From: Lachnospiraceae bacterium
GTDB taxonomy: Bacteria > Bacillota > Clostridia > Lachnospirales > Lachnospiraceae
Direction: 5' to 3'
Assembly: GCA_022793375.1 (NCBI GenBank)
Contig: JAAWCS010000065.1
Location: 1-64,000, forward strand
Length of the DNA: 64,000 bases
The translations under genes and the position numbers were made by a program. A model generated the notes under the pieces. The model made no database searches. It was not told where the DNA came from and worked only from the letters and a program-made list of their open reading frames with translations. Each line of letters starts with the position of its first letter. Within the stretch, counting starts at the first letter, position 1. This document shows, one piece after another, positions 8,458 to 17,763 of this stretch.

Positions 8458-9297
8458 TCACTGAAAACGCTGCGGCCCGGCCGAATCCGGAGAACGCCAG
8501 CCGGCGGGGACCCTGTCCATGGGAATATTCCGTTGGATCAGCCAGGCAAACAACAAGTCCGCGTGTTCCATGCTTCCTGCGAATTTAGCCAGTACCTGGT
8601 AATTTTTGTCATACAGGACATTACATCCGCCGGATGGTCCCAGCACCACGCCGGCAATATCATCGACGGAAAACACACGATCTTTGCGGATTCGACGGCG
8701 TTGGCGGATATCGCTTCCTTCTATTATAATACCTGTACCCGGCGCAAAGCGGCTGTGTACGGCAAAGCAGGCGGGCGGGGCTGCTGCGGGAAGGGTCTGC
8801 AGGAGCAGGTTGTAGGAAGCGCCGCCGGCATAGGCGTATGCGATATGCCAGGGGACTTTTTTCCAGTCCGCATATGCCAGCAGGCTTCGGCGGGTAACGA
8901 TAAATCCGAACAGGCCGATGCCGGCGCACAGCGGCAGCAGATCGTAGACGCTTCTCCACAGCCGCTCCCAATCGACGGATTTCTGAGAGACAACAACCGA
9001 TAGCAGAGCAAAGATCACGATCCAGAGCACGCAGGTCAGCGCGGTGCAGATCCCCACAATGACATAGGCCGCAGTTTTGGAACGCCGTCCGCGGAACAGG
9101 CGGTAAAACCCTCCGATCGCCAGCCCCACAAAAAGCTGGAGCGTAATGGTGAGTTGTCCGGCCTGGCACAGACAGCACAAAAACAGCGCTAAAGTGCAGA
9201 CAAACATTCCGGCAAGCCCGCCTGAAATACCCCGCAGGATACTTCCCTGCAGGCTGGGATTGTCCGTATTGTGCGATGTATCAAAATAGTTTGCCAT
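8458..9297 (-). CDS. Membrane protein of unknown function
   Basis: The 279-residue protein starts at ATG 9297 behind AAGGTGG. It has a short polar N-terminus, four predicted membrane segments (about 24-46, 51-65, 77-102 and 120-135), and a soluble C-terminal half of about 140 residues with strand-rich sequence (VFSVDDIAGVVLG, NVLYDKNYQVLAKF) that resembles a small membrane-linked beta domain. No family is recognised. It is transcribed away from the XRE regulator at 9540, sharing a 240-base spacer. Confidence 0.65.
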   Translation of the reverse strand: MANYFDTSHNTDNPSLQGSILRGISGGLAGMFVCTLALFLCCLCQAGQLTITLQLFVGLAIGGFYRLFRGRRSKTAAYVIVGICTALTCVLWIVIFALLSVVVSQKSVDWERLWRSVYDLLPLCAGIGLFGFIVTRRSLLAYADWKKVPWHIAYAYAGGASYNLLLQTLPAAAPPACFAVHSRFAPGTGIIIEGSDIRQRRRIRKDRVFSVDDIAGVVLGPSGGCNVLYDKNYQVLAKFAGSMEHADLLFAWLIQRNIPMDRVPAGWRSPDSAGPQRFQ

Positions 9298-9539
9298 ACA
9301 ACCACCTTTTCATCTGTCATGCAGTGCGTGACCGCTGTTTTCCCTGCTTGCATTTTATCATAACGGACCGTATTTTTCCAGCTGTTCGCAGGCGGAAAAT
9401 ACGGCTATCGTGATCAAGCATTTTTTTTTCACACGATATCTGCTTCAATCGGATACGATGATTGAAGAGTAGTTTTTAAGCAGATATTATTAGCTCTTAT
9501 GTAGGGTACAATCATACAGAAGGGCAGGTGAGACATAGA

Positions 9540-9848
9540 ATGTTTGAAGAATTGTTTTACGAACGGCTGGTGAAGCTAAGATCGGCGAAGGGGGTGTCGG
9601 CGCGGGATATGAGTCTGTCAATCGGGCAGAATGCGGGATACATCAACGCATTGGAAAATAAGAAAGGCTTTCCGTCCATGCAGGTGTTCTTTTATATCTG
9701 CGAATACCTGGGTGTCACACCATCGGAATTTTTCGACGACCACAACAGCCATCCAGCCGAATACCGGGAGATCGAGGAGGATTTAAATGCTCTGGATAAT
9801 GAGAAATTCCAGAATATAATGGCATTGATAAAGGGCTTAAGGCATTGA
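9540..9848 (+). CDS. XRE-family helix-turn-helix regulator
   Basis: ATG 9540 lies 7-8 bases after AGGTGAG, so I prefer it to the GTG at 9528; this gives 102 residues. The first ~60 residues are a Cro/C1-type helix-turn-helix (SARDMSLSIGQNAGYINALENKK) and the tail is a short charged helix. Such single-domain proteins bind operator DNA as dimers, and its own divergent promoter is the obvious first target. Its regulon is not visible from the sequence. Confidence 0.85.
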   Translation: MFEELFYERLVKLRSAKGVSARDMSLSIGQNAGYINALENKKGFPSMQVFFYICEYLGVTPSEFFDDHNSHPAEYREIEEDLNALDNEKFQNIMALIKGLRH

Positions 9849-9903
9849 CTGCCAGGGAGGACAGAGCGAGCGACGAATTATTACAAATTATGTAATAAAA
9901 TAG

Positions 9904-9932
9904 TTGAAAAACATCGTACTTTCCAGTATAAT
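9904..9932 (+). promoter_or_regulatory. Sigma-A promoter of the chemoreceptor gene
   Basis: TTGAAA (9904-9909), a 17-base spacer and TATAAT (9927-9932) match the sigma-A consensus closely. The site lies 68 bases before the ATG at 10001 with no other gene between. Confidence 0.75.
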
Positions 9933-10000
9933 ATAAAGAGCATGCGAGAGATACCCGATCCGGGCATACTCCCTAGAACAAAAAGAAGAGGGCAGAAGTT

Positions 10001-11665
10001 ATGGAAAAATCAATTAAGAAAGCAATATGGGTACGAGTAGCGATTATCTTTGTTGCAATCGTTATCAGCGGTGTTTCCACGGTTACGGGACTGAAACTGG
10101 TAAGCGGCTACAGCAGCTCTACGGATGAGGCAACGAATATCCTTACGCTTGCACTGTCGGCAGAGAAAGCACATTTCAGCTGGATTGAGAATTTAAGCTC
10201 TGCACTTAGTCTCGGCACGGACTTTACCGGCAGCACGGACTATACGGCCTGCGATTTAGGAAAGTGGCTGTATAATACCGACCGTAGCACCATTGATACG
10301 GAGCTGGGCAGCTTGATGGATCAGATGATCCCGATTCATCAGGAGATTCACAAATCGGCGACCGAGATTCTTTCACTGAAGGATGCAGATCTGGAAAGTG
10401 CGCAGGATATGTACTTAAACCAGACCAAAAAGAACGTAAGCAGTCTGGTATCGCTGCTGGATGAAGTGGTCACTCTCAGCAAGAACGAGGTAAGCCACAA
10501 CCAGGCCCAGCTCAATATGGCAATTAACATTTCCATTATCGTAGCGGTTGTGTCGGTATTGATTATCATCATTGCCAGCATCATGCTGATCCGCTACGTC
10601 ATGGCTTCCATCGTGGCCCCGATTGAAGTGATTACCACGGATAGCCAGAAGCTTTCACAGGGACACCTGGACTTTGAAATTAAGGTTAATAATAAGGATG
10701 AAATCGGCCTGCTGGCGCAGAGCCTGAACCAGGCGGCCAAAACGCTGTCGCTGTACATATCGGATATCTCCGAGAACCTGGATGCGATTTCCCAGGGCAA
10801 TCTGATGCGGGATCCGCAGCTGAACTACATCGGAGACTTTGTGCAGATTCAGAATTCTACGGACGTAATCCTGCAGCAGCTTAATGACACGATGTCTCAG
10901 ATTCAGCTGGTAGCGGTTGAGGTGGGCAACGGCGCCGAGCATGTTTCCAGCGGTGCGCAGGCCCTTGCGCAGGGTGCTACCGAGCAGGCGAACGAAGTAG
11001 ATACGCTTGTAAATACCATCGAGCAGGTTTCAGCGCAGATCAACGGAAGCGCGAAGAGCGCAAACGAGACCAGCGTGCAGATCGACGAAGTACACAGACA
11101 GATCGAGAAGTGCAACGAGCAGATGCATGAGATGGCGCAGGCCATGAATGAAATCAGCGGCTGTTCCAATGAGATCGGCCATATTATTAAGACGATCGAG
11201 GACATTGCGTTCCAGACCAATATTTTAGCGCTGAACGCGGCGGTAGAAGCGGCGCGTGCCGGCACGGCCGGCAAGGGCTTTGCGGTAGTAGCCGACGAGG
11301 TACGCAACCTGGCGGCCAAGAGCGGGGATGCTGCTAAGAGTACCTCCGAGCTGATCGAAAAGACCTTGAGTGCCGTAGCAAACGGCGTAGAACTGACCGT
11401 TTCGACGCAGGAAGCGCTGAGCACGGTTGTTGAGGGAGCGCAGAAGGTGATTGAGCAAGTCCATCAGATCTCTCAGGCTTCGACCGAGCAGGCAGGGGCG
11501 ATCGACGGCATCAGCGTAGGTATTTCGCAGATTTCCAGCGTAGTTCAGAGCAACTCGGCTACCTCCGAAGAGAGTGCGGCTGCCAGTGAAGAGCTCTCCA
11601 GCCAGGCACAGGTACTGCGTAATTTGCTGCAGAAATTCCAGCTGAAAAAGTCCATCGACTTCTAA
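10001..11665 (+). CDS. Methyl-accepting chemotaxis protein with extracytoplasmic zinc-binding-type sensor
   Basis: The 554-residue receptor has TM1 at ~9-29, a helical sensor at ~35-170, TM2 at ~172-198, a HAMP domain (~200-252), and a long signalling hairpin with the tip [20 protein letters not shown]. The sensor carries the CZB zinc pattern H58..W61, C84-x-LGKW, H113-x3-H117, suggesting zinc- or hypochlorite-type sensing by a four-helix bundle outside the membrane. It would signal to the CheA/CheW encoded on the opposite strand downstream. It has its own sigma-A promoter and ends at a tandem repeat and shared terminator. Confidence 0.92.
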   Translation: MEKSIKKAIWVRVAIIFVAIVISGVSTVTGLKLVSGYSSSTDEATNILTLALSAEKAHFSWIENLSSALSLGTDFTGSTDYTACDLGKWLYNTDRSTIDTELGSLMDQMIPIHQEIHKSATEILSLKDADLESAQDMYLNQTKKNVSSLVSLLDEVVTLSKNEVSHNQAQLNMAINISIIVAVVSVLIIIIASIMLIRYVMASIVAPIEVITTDSQKLSQGHLDFEIKVNNKDEIGLLAQSLNQAAKTLSLYISDISENLDAISQGNLMRDPQLNYIGDFVQIQNSTDVILQQLNDTMSQIQLVAVEVGNGAEHVSSGAQALAQGATEQANEVDTLVNTIEQVSAQINGSAKSANETSVQIDEVHRQIEKCNEQMHEMAQAMNEISGCSNEIGHIIKTIEDIAFQTNILALNAAVEAARAGTAGKGFAVVADEVRNLAAKSGDAAKSTSELIEKTLSAVANGVELTVSTQEALSTVVEGAQKVIEQVHQISQASTEQAGAIDGISVGISQISSVVQSNSATSEESAAASEELSSQAQVLRNLLQKFQLKKSIDF

Positions 11666-11675
11666 AAACTGTTCC

Positions 11676-11910
11676 GCAAAAAGAAGAAAAGTTGATACAT
11701 AAGTAATAAAATAGGCGAGCTTATACCAAGATAAAACTTGCCCAGATATGCAAAAAGAAGAAAAGTTGATACATGAGTAATAAAATAGGCGGGCTTATAC
11801 CAGGATAAAACTTGCTCAGATATGCAAAAAGAAGAAAAGTTGATACATGAGTAATAAAATAGGCGGGATTATACCAGGATAAAACTTGCCTAGATATGCA
11901 AAAAGAAGAA
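11676..11910. repeat. 74-bp tandem repeat, three full copies plus a 13-base start
   Basis: Copies begin at 11676, 11750 and 11824, and a truncated copy at 11898. Each starts GCAAAAAGAAGAAAAG and differs from the others at only a few positions. A 74-bp period is not a multiple of three, so this is non-coding. Each unit contains an imperfect inverted repeat (GGCGGGCTTATACC...GGATAAAACTTGCC). The array sits between the chemoreceptor stop and the bidirectional terminator, so it lies in the 3' untranslated region of the receptor mRNA. Confidence 0.95.
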
Positions 11911-11921
11911 CTACAAGTATA

Positions 11922-11966
11922 AAAGTCCCTGCAACCTTCCATTTTGGGAAAAGTTGCAGGGACTTT
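11922..11966. terminator. Bidirectional intrinsic terminator
   Basis: A perfect 14-bp stem, AAAGTCCCTGCAAC (11922-11935) with GTTGCAGGGACTTT (11953-11966), is flanked by A-rich sequence on the left and T-rich on the right. It can stop the chemoreceptor transcript rightwards and the che-peptidase operon leftwards. Confidence 0.9.
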
Positions 11967-11971
11967 TTATA

Positions 11972-12967
11972 TTATTCGTTTTCATTTTCAGACGGAAAGC
12001 TGACGGCCCACAACGGCGATCCGCTGTCCCTGGCGCGGCTTAATTCATCGAGCACTTGATTTAAATCCCATTCCATCGTAGTGTTTGCGAGACTGTTGCA
12101 ATCGGCGATAGAGACGTTTCCGTTGTCAAGTATATTCGTAATGATAATAAAATGCCCGCCGTTGGTAAACTCACCTTTTCCCATCAGGGCGACCAGCACA
12201 TGACCGGAACGCAGAAGTTCCGCGGCCGTGTCGTAGTCCGCGCCGGCAGCGCTTTCTACCTGCAGGCCAAATGCCGGCAGAGTTTTATTGAAAATAGAGT
12301 GATACGAGCCGCTTTGCGGAGCATGACAGCGATTTTCCGAACACCAGTCCGCCATTTCTTTCGGTGTAACCGCTTCGTTGGTAAAGGCATTCACCAGCAT
12401 AGCAGCTACCGTAGGGCCACAGCCATAGTGTCGTATGGGATCAACGCCGCCGTATAGATAATCACCCCAGCGATCGTCTCCCTGATTGTAATACAACATG
12501 GTTCCCATTGCGGTGTCAAGCATGACCAAGTAGTCGTCGTTGGTTAAATCCCGCTCTTGTTGTTCTCCGATCCCGTTGATGTTGCCTTGTTCATTGGAAT
12601 AGACCAGCATCGGGACCTCCGGCTCAGTTGGGGCGGCCTCCGAAGGAGGAGGACTGATACTTTCCGGCGCTGATTCAAAAGAACTTTCTTCTTCGGCTTC
12701 GGAGGATTCCGGAGGATCAGATGGTTCCGTCTGCGGCGGGCCGGTAGATTCCTCTATGGAGGATGGCATCCCTACCAATTCCTGGATACTCTGACTCGCG
12801 TCTGCTAAAGGAGCTGAGAAAATATAGAGTGTCAGGCATAAAAAGGAAGTAGCGGCGGCGACACAGCAGCCGCCGATCAGCAATGTATGAACCAAACGGC
12901 TCCCGAGCCATTGCTCGGGAGCTTTGTTTTTTGTTTTTTGATCGTTCCAACTATTTCTTTTCTTCAT
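11972..12967 (-). CDS. Membrane-anchored C39-like cysteine peptidase
   Basis: The 331-residue protein has a cytoplasmic basic start, one membrane segment (~27-51), a Pro/Ser/Glu-rich linker (~68-118) and a papain-fold peptidase_C39_2 domain (~145-325). The catalytic set is visible: Cys183 in YGCGPT, His272 in GGHFIIIT and Asp289 in IADCNS. It should act outside the membrane on peptide or cell-wall substrates. It begins 42 bases after cheB on the same strand with its own AAGGA site and ends at the 11922 terminator, so it is probably the last gene of the che transcript. Confidence 0.85.
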   Translation of the reverse strand: MKKRNSWNDQKTKNKAPEQWLGSRLVHTLLIGGCCVAAATSFLCLTLYIFSAPLADASQSIQELVGMPSSIEESTGPPQTEPSDPPESSEAEEESSFESAPESISPPPSEAAPTEPEVPMLVYSNEQGNINGIGEQQERDLTNDDYLVMLDTAMGTMLYYNQGDDRWGDYLYGGVDPIRHYGCGPTVAAMLVNAFTNEAVTPKEMADWCSENRCHAPQSGSYHSIFNKTLPAFGLQVESAAGADYDTAAELLRSGHVLVALMGKGEFTNGGHFIIITNILDNGNVSIADCNSLANTTMEWDLNQVLDELSRARDSGSPLWAVSFPSENENE

Positions 12968-13009
12968 AAATCCTTCGTAATCCTTACAAGGCTCATGGAA
13001 GTCAATTGC

Positions 13010-14167
13010 TTACTTTCCGGTACGAAGCCGCGAGATGACCGCGGACGGAATAGCCTGTAAAGGCGCTTGTGTGCATACGGCGCCGATCTTGTAGGCTTCC
13101 ATAGGCATCCCGTAGACAACGCAGGTCTCTTTGTCCTGGCCAACCGTATAAGCGCCGTTCTTACGCATCCGCAGAAGTCCGGCCGCGCCATCGGCCCCCA
13201 TGCCCGTGAGAATAACGCCAATCGCTTTATCGCGGGCCACGCTGGCAACCGAATCAAAGAGTACATCGACAGAAGGGCAGTGGCCGCTTACTTTTTCAGA
13301 GCCGACACAGCTGACAGAATAGCCGGTGCCCATACGTACCAGACGCATCTGAATACCGCCCGGCGCCAACAATGCCAGACCCGGGCAGACCCGGTCTCCA
13401 TGCTTTGCTTCCCGTACCTCCATCTTGCAGAGACGGTTCAGACGTTCGGCATACATAGCGGTAAAGCCGGCCGGCATATGCTGTGTGATGACAATAGCGG
13501 GCATCTGGGCCGGAAACTGCTGCATGACAGCCAGGATCGCTTCCGTACCGCCGGTAGAAGCGCCAATCGCCAGAACCATATCGTCGGAGATATGAACGCC
13601 GGCCGTTGAAAGAGCGCCTGTCTGTTTACCTGCATGGGCTGCATTTGCCATAGAACCAGCCGAAGCGGCCCCCGGTGTGACCGGCCGACGGGCAAAAGCC
13701 CCGGCCGCTGAGGTCGTCGTTTTCCTGGTGACAGCACCGTCCGCGATGATGAATCCCTCCGCGGTAGGGAGACGGACTCGGGAGTGAGAAGCGATTACAA
13801 CTTTGTTTATCAGTGTCGCGATAAACTCATCCTTGCGGATGTGGTTTTCATCGTCAGGCTTGCGCACAAAGTCAATGGCGCCGGCCGCCAGGGCATCAAA
13901 GACCCTGACATTCAAAGAGGAGACTAAGACGACCGGAATCGGATGCTTCGGAAGCAGTTCTTTTAAAAACTCCAGGCCGGTCATGCCGGGCATTTCAATA
14001 TCCAGCGTCATGACATCCGGTTTGTAAAGCGGCAGCTTGTTCATAGCATCCATCGCATTGACGGCAAAACCTACTACTTCAAAACGCGGATCTTTGGATA
14101 AATTGCTGATCAGAAACGTCCGGAACATGATTGAGTCGTCTACGACCATTACTTTAATTTTATTCAT
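13010..14167 (-). CDS. cheB: CheB: chemotaxis protein-glutamate methylesterase/deamidase
   Basis: CheB removes methyl groups from chemoreceptor glutamates (and deamidates glutamines) when phosphorylated by CheA, giving adaptation. The 385 residues comprise a receiver domain (1-~125, phospho-acceptor Asp56 in LDIEMPG), an Ala/Thr-rich linker (~135-190), and the methylesterase domain with Ser204 (GASTGGT), His230 (TQHMP) and Asp326 (GMGADG). The start at 14167 has GAGAGGG upstream. It follows cheR by 29 bases in the cheA-W-R-B operon. The linker is longer than usual but otherwise nothing is odd. Confidence 0.96.
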   Translation of the reverse strand: MNKIKVMVVDDSIMFRTFLISNLSKDPRFEVVGFAVNAMDAMNKLPLYKPDVMTLDIEMPGMTGLEFLKELLPKHPIPVVLVSSLNVRVFDALAAGAIDFVRKPDDENHIRKDEFIATLINKVVIASHSRVRLPTAEGFIIADGAVTRKTTTSAAGAFARRPVTPGAASAGSMANAAHAGKQTGALSTAGVHISDDMVLAIGASTGGTEAILAVMQQFPAQMPAIVITQHMPAGFTAMYAERLNRLCKMEVREAKHGDRVCPGLALLAPGGIQMRLVRMGTGYSVSCVGSEKVSGHCPSVDVLFDSVASVARDKAIGVILTGMGADGAAGLLRMRKNGAYTVGQDKETCVVYGMPMEAYKIGAVCTQAPLQAIPSAVISRLRTGK

Positions 14168-14196
14168 ATAGCATTTGCCCTCTCACAGGAAGCCTG

Positions 14197-15012
14197 TCAC
14201 GCTTTTTGGTATATGGCAGGCAGCAGATATTTGTACGGACAGGTTGCCTTGTTAAGTCCCTCCGAATGGCCGATGAAAAGATACCCCCCGGGAACGGTCG
14301 CGTTGTAGAAGCGGCGCACGAGAGCGTCTTTGGTTGGCTGGTCAAAATAAATCATAACATTCCGGCAGAAGATCAGGTCAAACTGTCTGCGGAACTGAAT
14401 CGGATCCATCAGGTTAAAGGTCTTAAAGATAACGTTGTTTCGAATCTCCTGAGAAACCGTATAAGATCCGTCCGGTTTTTTGGTAAAGTATTTATGCTTC
14501 CAGGCTGCCGGCAGTTTTGACAAAGCCTCCTCCTGGTAAGAGGGATGGATCGCGCTGTTGAGGATGTTCTGCGAAATATCGGTAGCCAGAATCCTGGTAT
14601 CCCAGGCAGCCCCTCCTTTGGCGCCGAAATATTCCCTCAAATACATGGAAATGGTATAAGGTTCTTCACCGGAAGAGCAGCCGGCACTCCAAATGGAAAG
14701 CGAGTGATCCTTTTGATGTTTCTGAGCCAGCGCCGGGAGCACGGTTTTCTCCATGAATTCAAAATGCTCGATCTCCCGCAGGAAGTAGGTATAGTTCGTC
14801 GTCAGCTTATTCAGCATGGTGATCGTGCGCTCTTTATCCTTGCCGGAAACGATATCGTTTACGTAGGAGGAAAAGTCCTTATAGCCCTCGGATGCCAATG
14901 TGTTGGACAAACGGCTGACAATCAGATTTTTTTTCTTGCTTAAATCAATTCCGTAATGCGACTGTATATAAGTGTATAAACGCTGAAAATCAGCATCACT
15001 CAAATTCAGCAT
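14197..15012 (-). CDS. cheR: CheR: chemotaxis protein-glutamate O-methyltransferase
   Basis: CheR methylates receptor glutamates using S-adenosylmethionine, opposing CheB. The 271 residues have the helical N-terminal domain (1-~75) that contacts receptors, then the SAM-binding domain with WSAGCSSGEEPYT (motif I) and FCRNVMIYFD. AGGAG lies upstream of the ATG at 15012. It is third in the che operon, 50 bases after cheW. No C-terminal receptor-tail-binding extension is present. Confidence 0.96.
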   Translation of the reverse strand: MLNLSDADFQRLYTYIQSHYGIDLSKKKNLIVSRLSNTLASEGYKDFSSYVNDIVSGKDKERTITMLNKLTTNYTYFLREIEHFEFMEKTVLPALAQKHQKDHSLSIWSAGCSSGEEPYTISMYLREYFGAKGGAAWDTRILATDISQNILNSAIHPSYQEEALSKLPAAWKHKYFTKKPDGSYTVSQEIRNNVIFKTFNLMDPIQFRRQFDLIFCRNVMIYFDQPTKDALVRRFYNATVPGGYLFIGHSEGLNKATCPYKYLLPAIYQKA

Positions 15013-15062
15013 AGCTACTCACTGCTCCTTCTTTTTATCTTTAAATAGGGAAGAAAAGCGGT

Positions 15063-15548
15063 TTAATACCGCTTTTCAAGCAGGACGTTGCAGTCAAAGG
15101 ACATAATCACGTTGCCCTCCCCTAAGTCAATCATACCATTTAACAGCTTTTGCTGCCGTTTTACCGGAATCGGACGCACGCTCTGCATATCGACGTCCAG
15201 TACCTGGCATACGGTATCCACAATGATACACAAGGGAACCGAATCAATATTCAGCCGCAGAATGCAGGTCTTACCATTATAATCAGCCGGCGGTTTATCC
15301 ATGCACAGACGCATATCCAGAACCGGAAGGATCTGGCCGCGCAGATTGATCATGCCCCGAATAAAAGACGGAACCATCGGCAGCGGCGTGATCGGGTAGT
15401 CATTGACGATTTCCACTACGTAATCCGTGCTGAGGAACAGGATCAGGTCGTCTACCTGGAAAGAGAGACAACGCTCCGTCGTTGCTTCTTCCTGGATTCC
15501 TTCTCCCCCAAGCTCATAGTCCATCGTATTTGCTGTTTGCTCTGACAT
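15063..15548 (-). CDS. cheW: CheW: chemotaxis coupling protein
   Basis: CheW bridges chemoreceptors and CheA in the signalling array. The 161-residue protein is a single CheW beta-barrel domain starting near residue 25 (LSFQVDDLILFL) with the conserved INLRGQILPVLDMR stretch; the first ~25 residues are an acidic extension. The start at 15548 follows AGGAGGG. It lies 15 bases after cheA, so the two are surely co-transcribed. Confidence 0.95.
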   Translation of the reverse strand: MSEQTANTMDYELGGEGIQEEATTERCLSFQVDDLILFLSTDYVVEIVNDYPITPLPMVPSFIRGMINLRGQILPVLDMRLCMDKPPADYNGKTCILRLNIDSVPLCIIVDTVCQVLDVDMQSVRPIPVKRQQKLLNGMIDLGEGNVIMSFDCNVLLEKRY

Positions 15549-15563
15549 AGCTTTTCCCTCCTG

Positions 15564-17681
15564 TTATTTCTCGTCGATCGCAGCGCTTTGGAGCGCCTGT
15601 ACATCAAGGATGATACTGATGCTGCCGTCGCCCAAAATCGTACAGCCGCTGATGCCGAAGTTTTTCAGGTCGAACGAATTGAGATAGGTCGGGAACGGCT
15701 TCACGACTACCTGCTGCTCGCCGATCAGCTGGTCTACGAAAATGCAGTAGGACTGATCGGTTGTCTCAACCCACAGCAAAATACCTTCTTCTAAATTGGT
15801 CACTTCCGTTTCCAGGCTGTAGAAGCGGTGCAGACGGATGATCGGGTAGAAGCAGCCCATACGCTCCACCATTTCATTGCCGTAATCGTCGTAGATAATC
15901 TGATCCGACGTAACTTTAAAGGACTGACGGATATTGGCAATGGCGATTGTAAAGATCGATTTTCCGACCGTCACCTTCATGCCGTCCATAATTGCCAGTG
16001 TCAGGGGAATACGCAGCGTAACCGTGGTTCCCACGCCGAGATCGCTGTCTAAGGCAAAGGTTCCGCCCACGGACTCAATGTTTTTCTTTACGACGTCCAT
16101 ACCGACGCCGCGGCCGGAGAACTCCGTAACGGTCTTGTTGGTGGAGAAGCCGGGCAGCATAATCAGGCCCAGGGCTTCCTTTTTGGTATATTCGCTGGCC
16201 GGTTTGGTCAAAAGGCCCTTGTCTGCCGCCTTGGCCAGAAGTTTGGCCGGATCCATGCCGTAGCCGTCGTCCACGACCGAGATTACCACTTCGTTGCTCG
16301 TGTGGGTCGCGGAGAGGATCAGCGTCCCCTGCGGATCTTTGCCGGCGCGAATACGTTCCTCCGCCGTTTCTTCGATGCCATGGTCCATGCTGTTACGGAC
16401 AATGTGCATGATCGGATCCTGGATGCTGTCTACGATATTTTTATCCATCTCGGTGTTTTCACCTTCGAGGATCAGACGGACATCTTTATTTAATTTCTGC
16501 TTCATATCGCGGACGATCCGGTTCATCTTCTGGAATACGCCGGAGATCGGAACCATTCGCAGAGACATTGCAATATCCTGTAGATCGTCGGTCAGCTTGC
16601 GCAGCTGACGGGCGGATTTCATAAAGTTGTCAAAGCTGTCGCGGGAAAGCTGATTTAATTCAGGAGCGGAGGTAACCATGGACTCGGTAATAACAAGTTC
16701 GCCTACGATATCCAAAAGGCTGTCGAGTTTGGCTACGTTTACACTGATCAAGCTCTGCTTCACCGGCGCATGCGTCTTAGCCGCCGGCGAAGCGGCGGGA
16801 GCGGCCGGTTTGGCGGGAGCGGCCGGCGCAGGACTCGGAGCCTCGGCAGGCTTGGCGGGAGCCGGTTCGCTGGCCTGGGCGGCCGGAGCCGGAGCGCTGG
16901 GAGCCGCGGCCTTCTTTCCGGGATTTTCAATCAGTTCATAGGAACGAATATGGGCCTGGGCCTTGATGGAATCCTCGGCCTGGGTCGCCATCTCCTGTGA
17001 ATCAAATGCCAGGAAAAAGCCGTTTTCAACGATTTCTGCGCTGGTATCCGGATTCGTCTCCACATCCTCCGGATAATAACGGAAGGTAAACTGATCCTCC
17101 TGGAGCGAATTGATAATCATAAAGGCGTACAGGTTCTCCATGCCCTGTCCTTCGTCCATAAAGATATGTATGAAGTAGGCGGCATCGGGATCGTTCGGCA
17201 AACCGGAAGCCGCCTCTGCGCCGCCGTCTGCCTGTGCAGCAGCGGGTGCAGGCTCCTCCTGCACGTTACTGATCTTCTTTAAGAACGCGTTAATTTCATT
17301 GGCAAAGGAATTGATCTCCTGGTCCTCGGACAGAGGAGTGCCGTTTTCTACCTTCTGCACCTCGCTGCGCAGATAATCCCCTGAACGGAACATCAGGTTA
17401 AACAGCTCCTTCTTGTGCTCAGGGTCCAGAGACTCGATGCCCTTATCCCGGATATAGAAGAACAAGTCCTCAATATGATGGGCGATCGTCGAGAGTGAGT
17501 TAAATTCCATCATGGCAGAGGAGCCCTTGATGGTGTGCATACTCCGGAAAATCTCATTTACATCGTCCGACGAGAAATCGCCGATTTTCTCATCGTTTAC
17601 CAACAACTCATCCAATGCGTCTAACAGAGAGTTGGTCTCGTAAAGGTAGGTTTCGAGCATGGCTTCCATACCATTATCCAT
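15564..17681 (-). CDS. cheA: CheA: chemotaxis histidine kinase
   Basis: CheA autophosphorylates and passes phosphate to CheY and CheB in response to receptor state. The 705 residues read: HPt domain (1-~105, phospho-His49 in MHTIKGSS), a P2-like regulator-binding domain (~165-255), an Ala/Pro-rich linker (~265-303), dimerisation helices (~310-370), ATPase domain (~375-555, N box HIVRNSMDHG), and a CheW-like domain (~560-700). It is first in the leftward operon, with a candidate flagellar-type promoter at 17738-17763. CheY, CheC and CheD are not in this window. Confidence 0.97.
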   Translation of the reverse strand: MDNGMEAMLETYLYETNSLLDALDELLVNDEKIGDFSSDDVNEIFRSMHTIKGSSAMMEFNSLSTIAHHIEDLFFYIRDKGIESLDPEHKKELFNLMFRSGDYLRSEVQKVENGTPLSEDQEINSFANEINAFLKKISNVQEEPAPAAAQADGGAEAASGLPNDPDAAYFIHIFMDEGQGMENLYAFMIINSLQEDQFTFRYYPEDVETNPDTSAEIVENGFFLAFDSQEMATQAEDSIKAQAHIRSYELIENPGKKAAAPSAPAPAAQASEPAPAKPAEAPSPAPAAPAKPAAPAASPAAKTHAPVKQSLISVNVAKLDSLLDIVGELVITESMVTSAPELNQLSRDSFDNFMKSARQLRKLTDDLQDIAMSLRMVPISGVFQKMNRIVRDMKQKLNKDVRLILEGENTEMDKNIVDSIQDPIMHIVRNSMDHGIEETAEERIRAGKDPQGTLILSATHTSNEVVISVVDDGYGMDPAKLLAKAADKGLLTKPASEYTKKEALGLIMLPGFSTNKTVTEFSGRGVGMDVVKKNIESVGGTFALDSDLGVGTTVTLRIPLTLAIMDGMKVTVGKSIFTIAIANIRQSFKVTSDQIIYDDYGNEMVERMGCFYPIIRLHRFYSLETEVTNLEEGILLWVETTDQSYCIFVDQLIGEQQVVVKPFPTYLNSFDLKNFGISGCTILGDGSISIILDVQALQSAAIDEK

Positions 17682-17737
17682 TATATAACACCGCCTTCAT
17701 TCGTTTTTTTGTGTACTCAAAATAACCCTATTAAAAT

Positions 17738-17763
17738 TTATCGACAAAAATTCTTAAAGTATA
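17738..17763 (-). promoter_or_regulatory. Candidate sigma-28 (SigD/FliA-type) promoter of the che operon
   Basis: Read on the minus strand, TATA (17763-17760), 14 bases, then GTCGATAA (17745-17738) approximates TAAA-N15-GCCGATAA. It lies about 57 bases before the cheA start. The -10 octamer differs at one position and the -35 at one, so this is a candidate only. Confidence 0.4.

Noticed and set aside
9528-9539. GTG 9528 as start of the XRE regulator
   Set aside because: ATG 9540 has the better-spaced AGGTGAG and starts the conserved domain directly.
11676-11910. CRISPR-like array
   Set aside because: The whole 74-bp unit is repeated; there are no unique spacers between short repeats and no cas genes.
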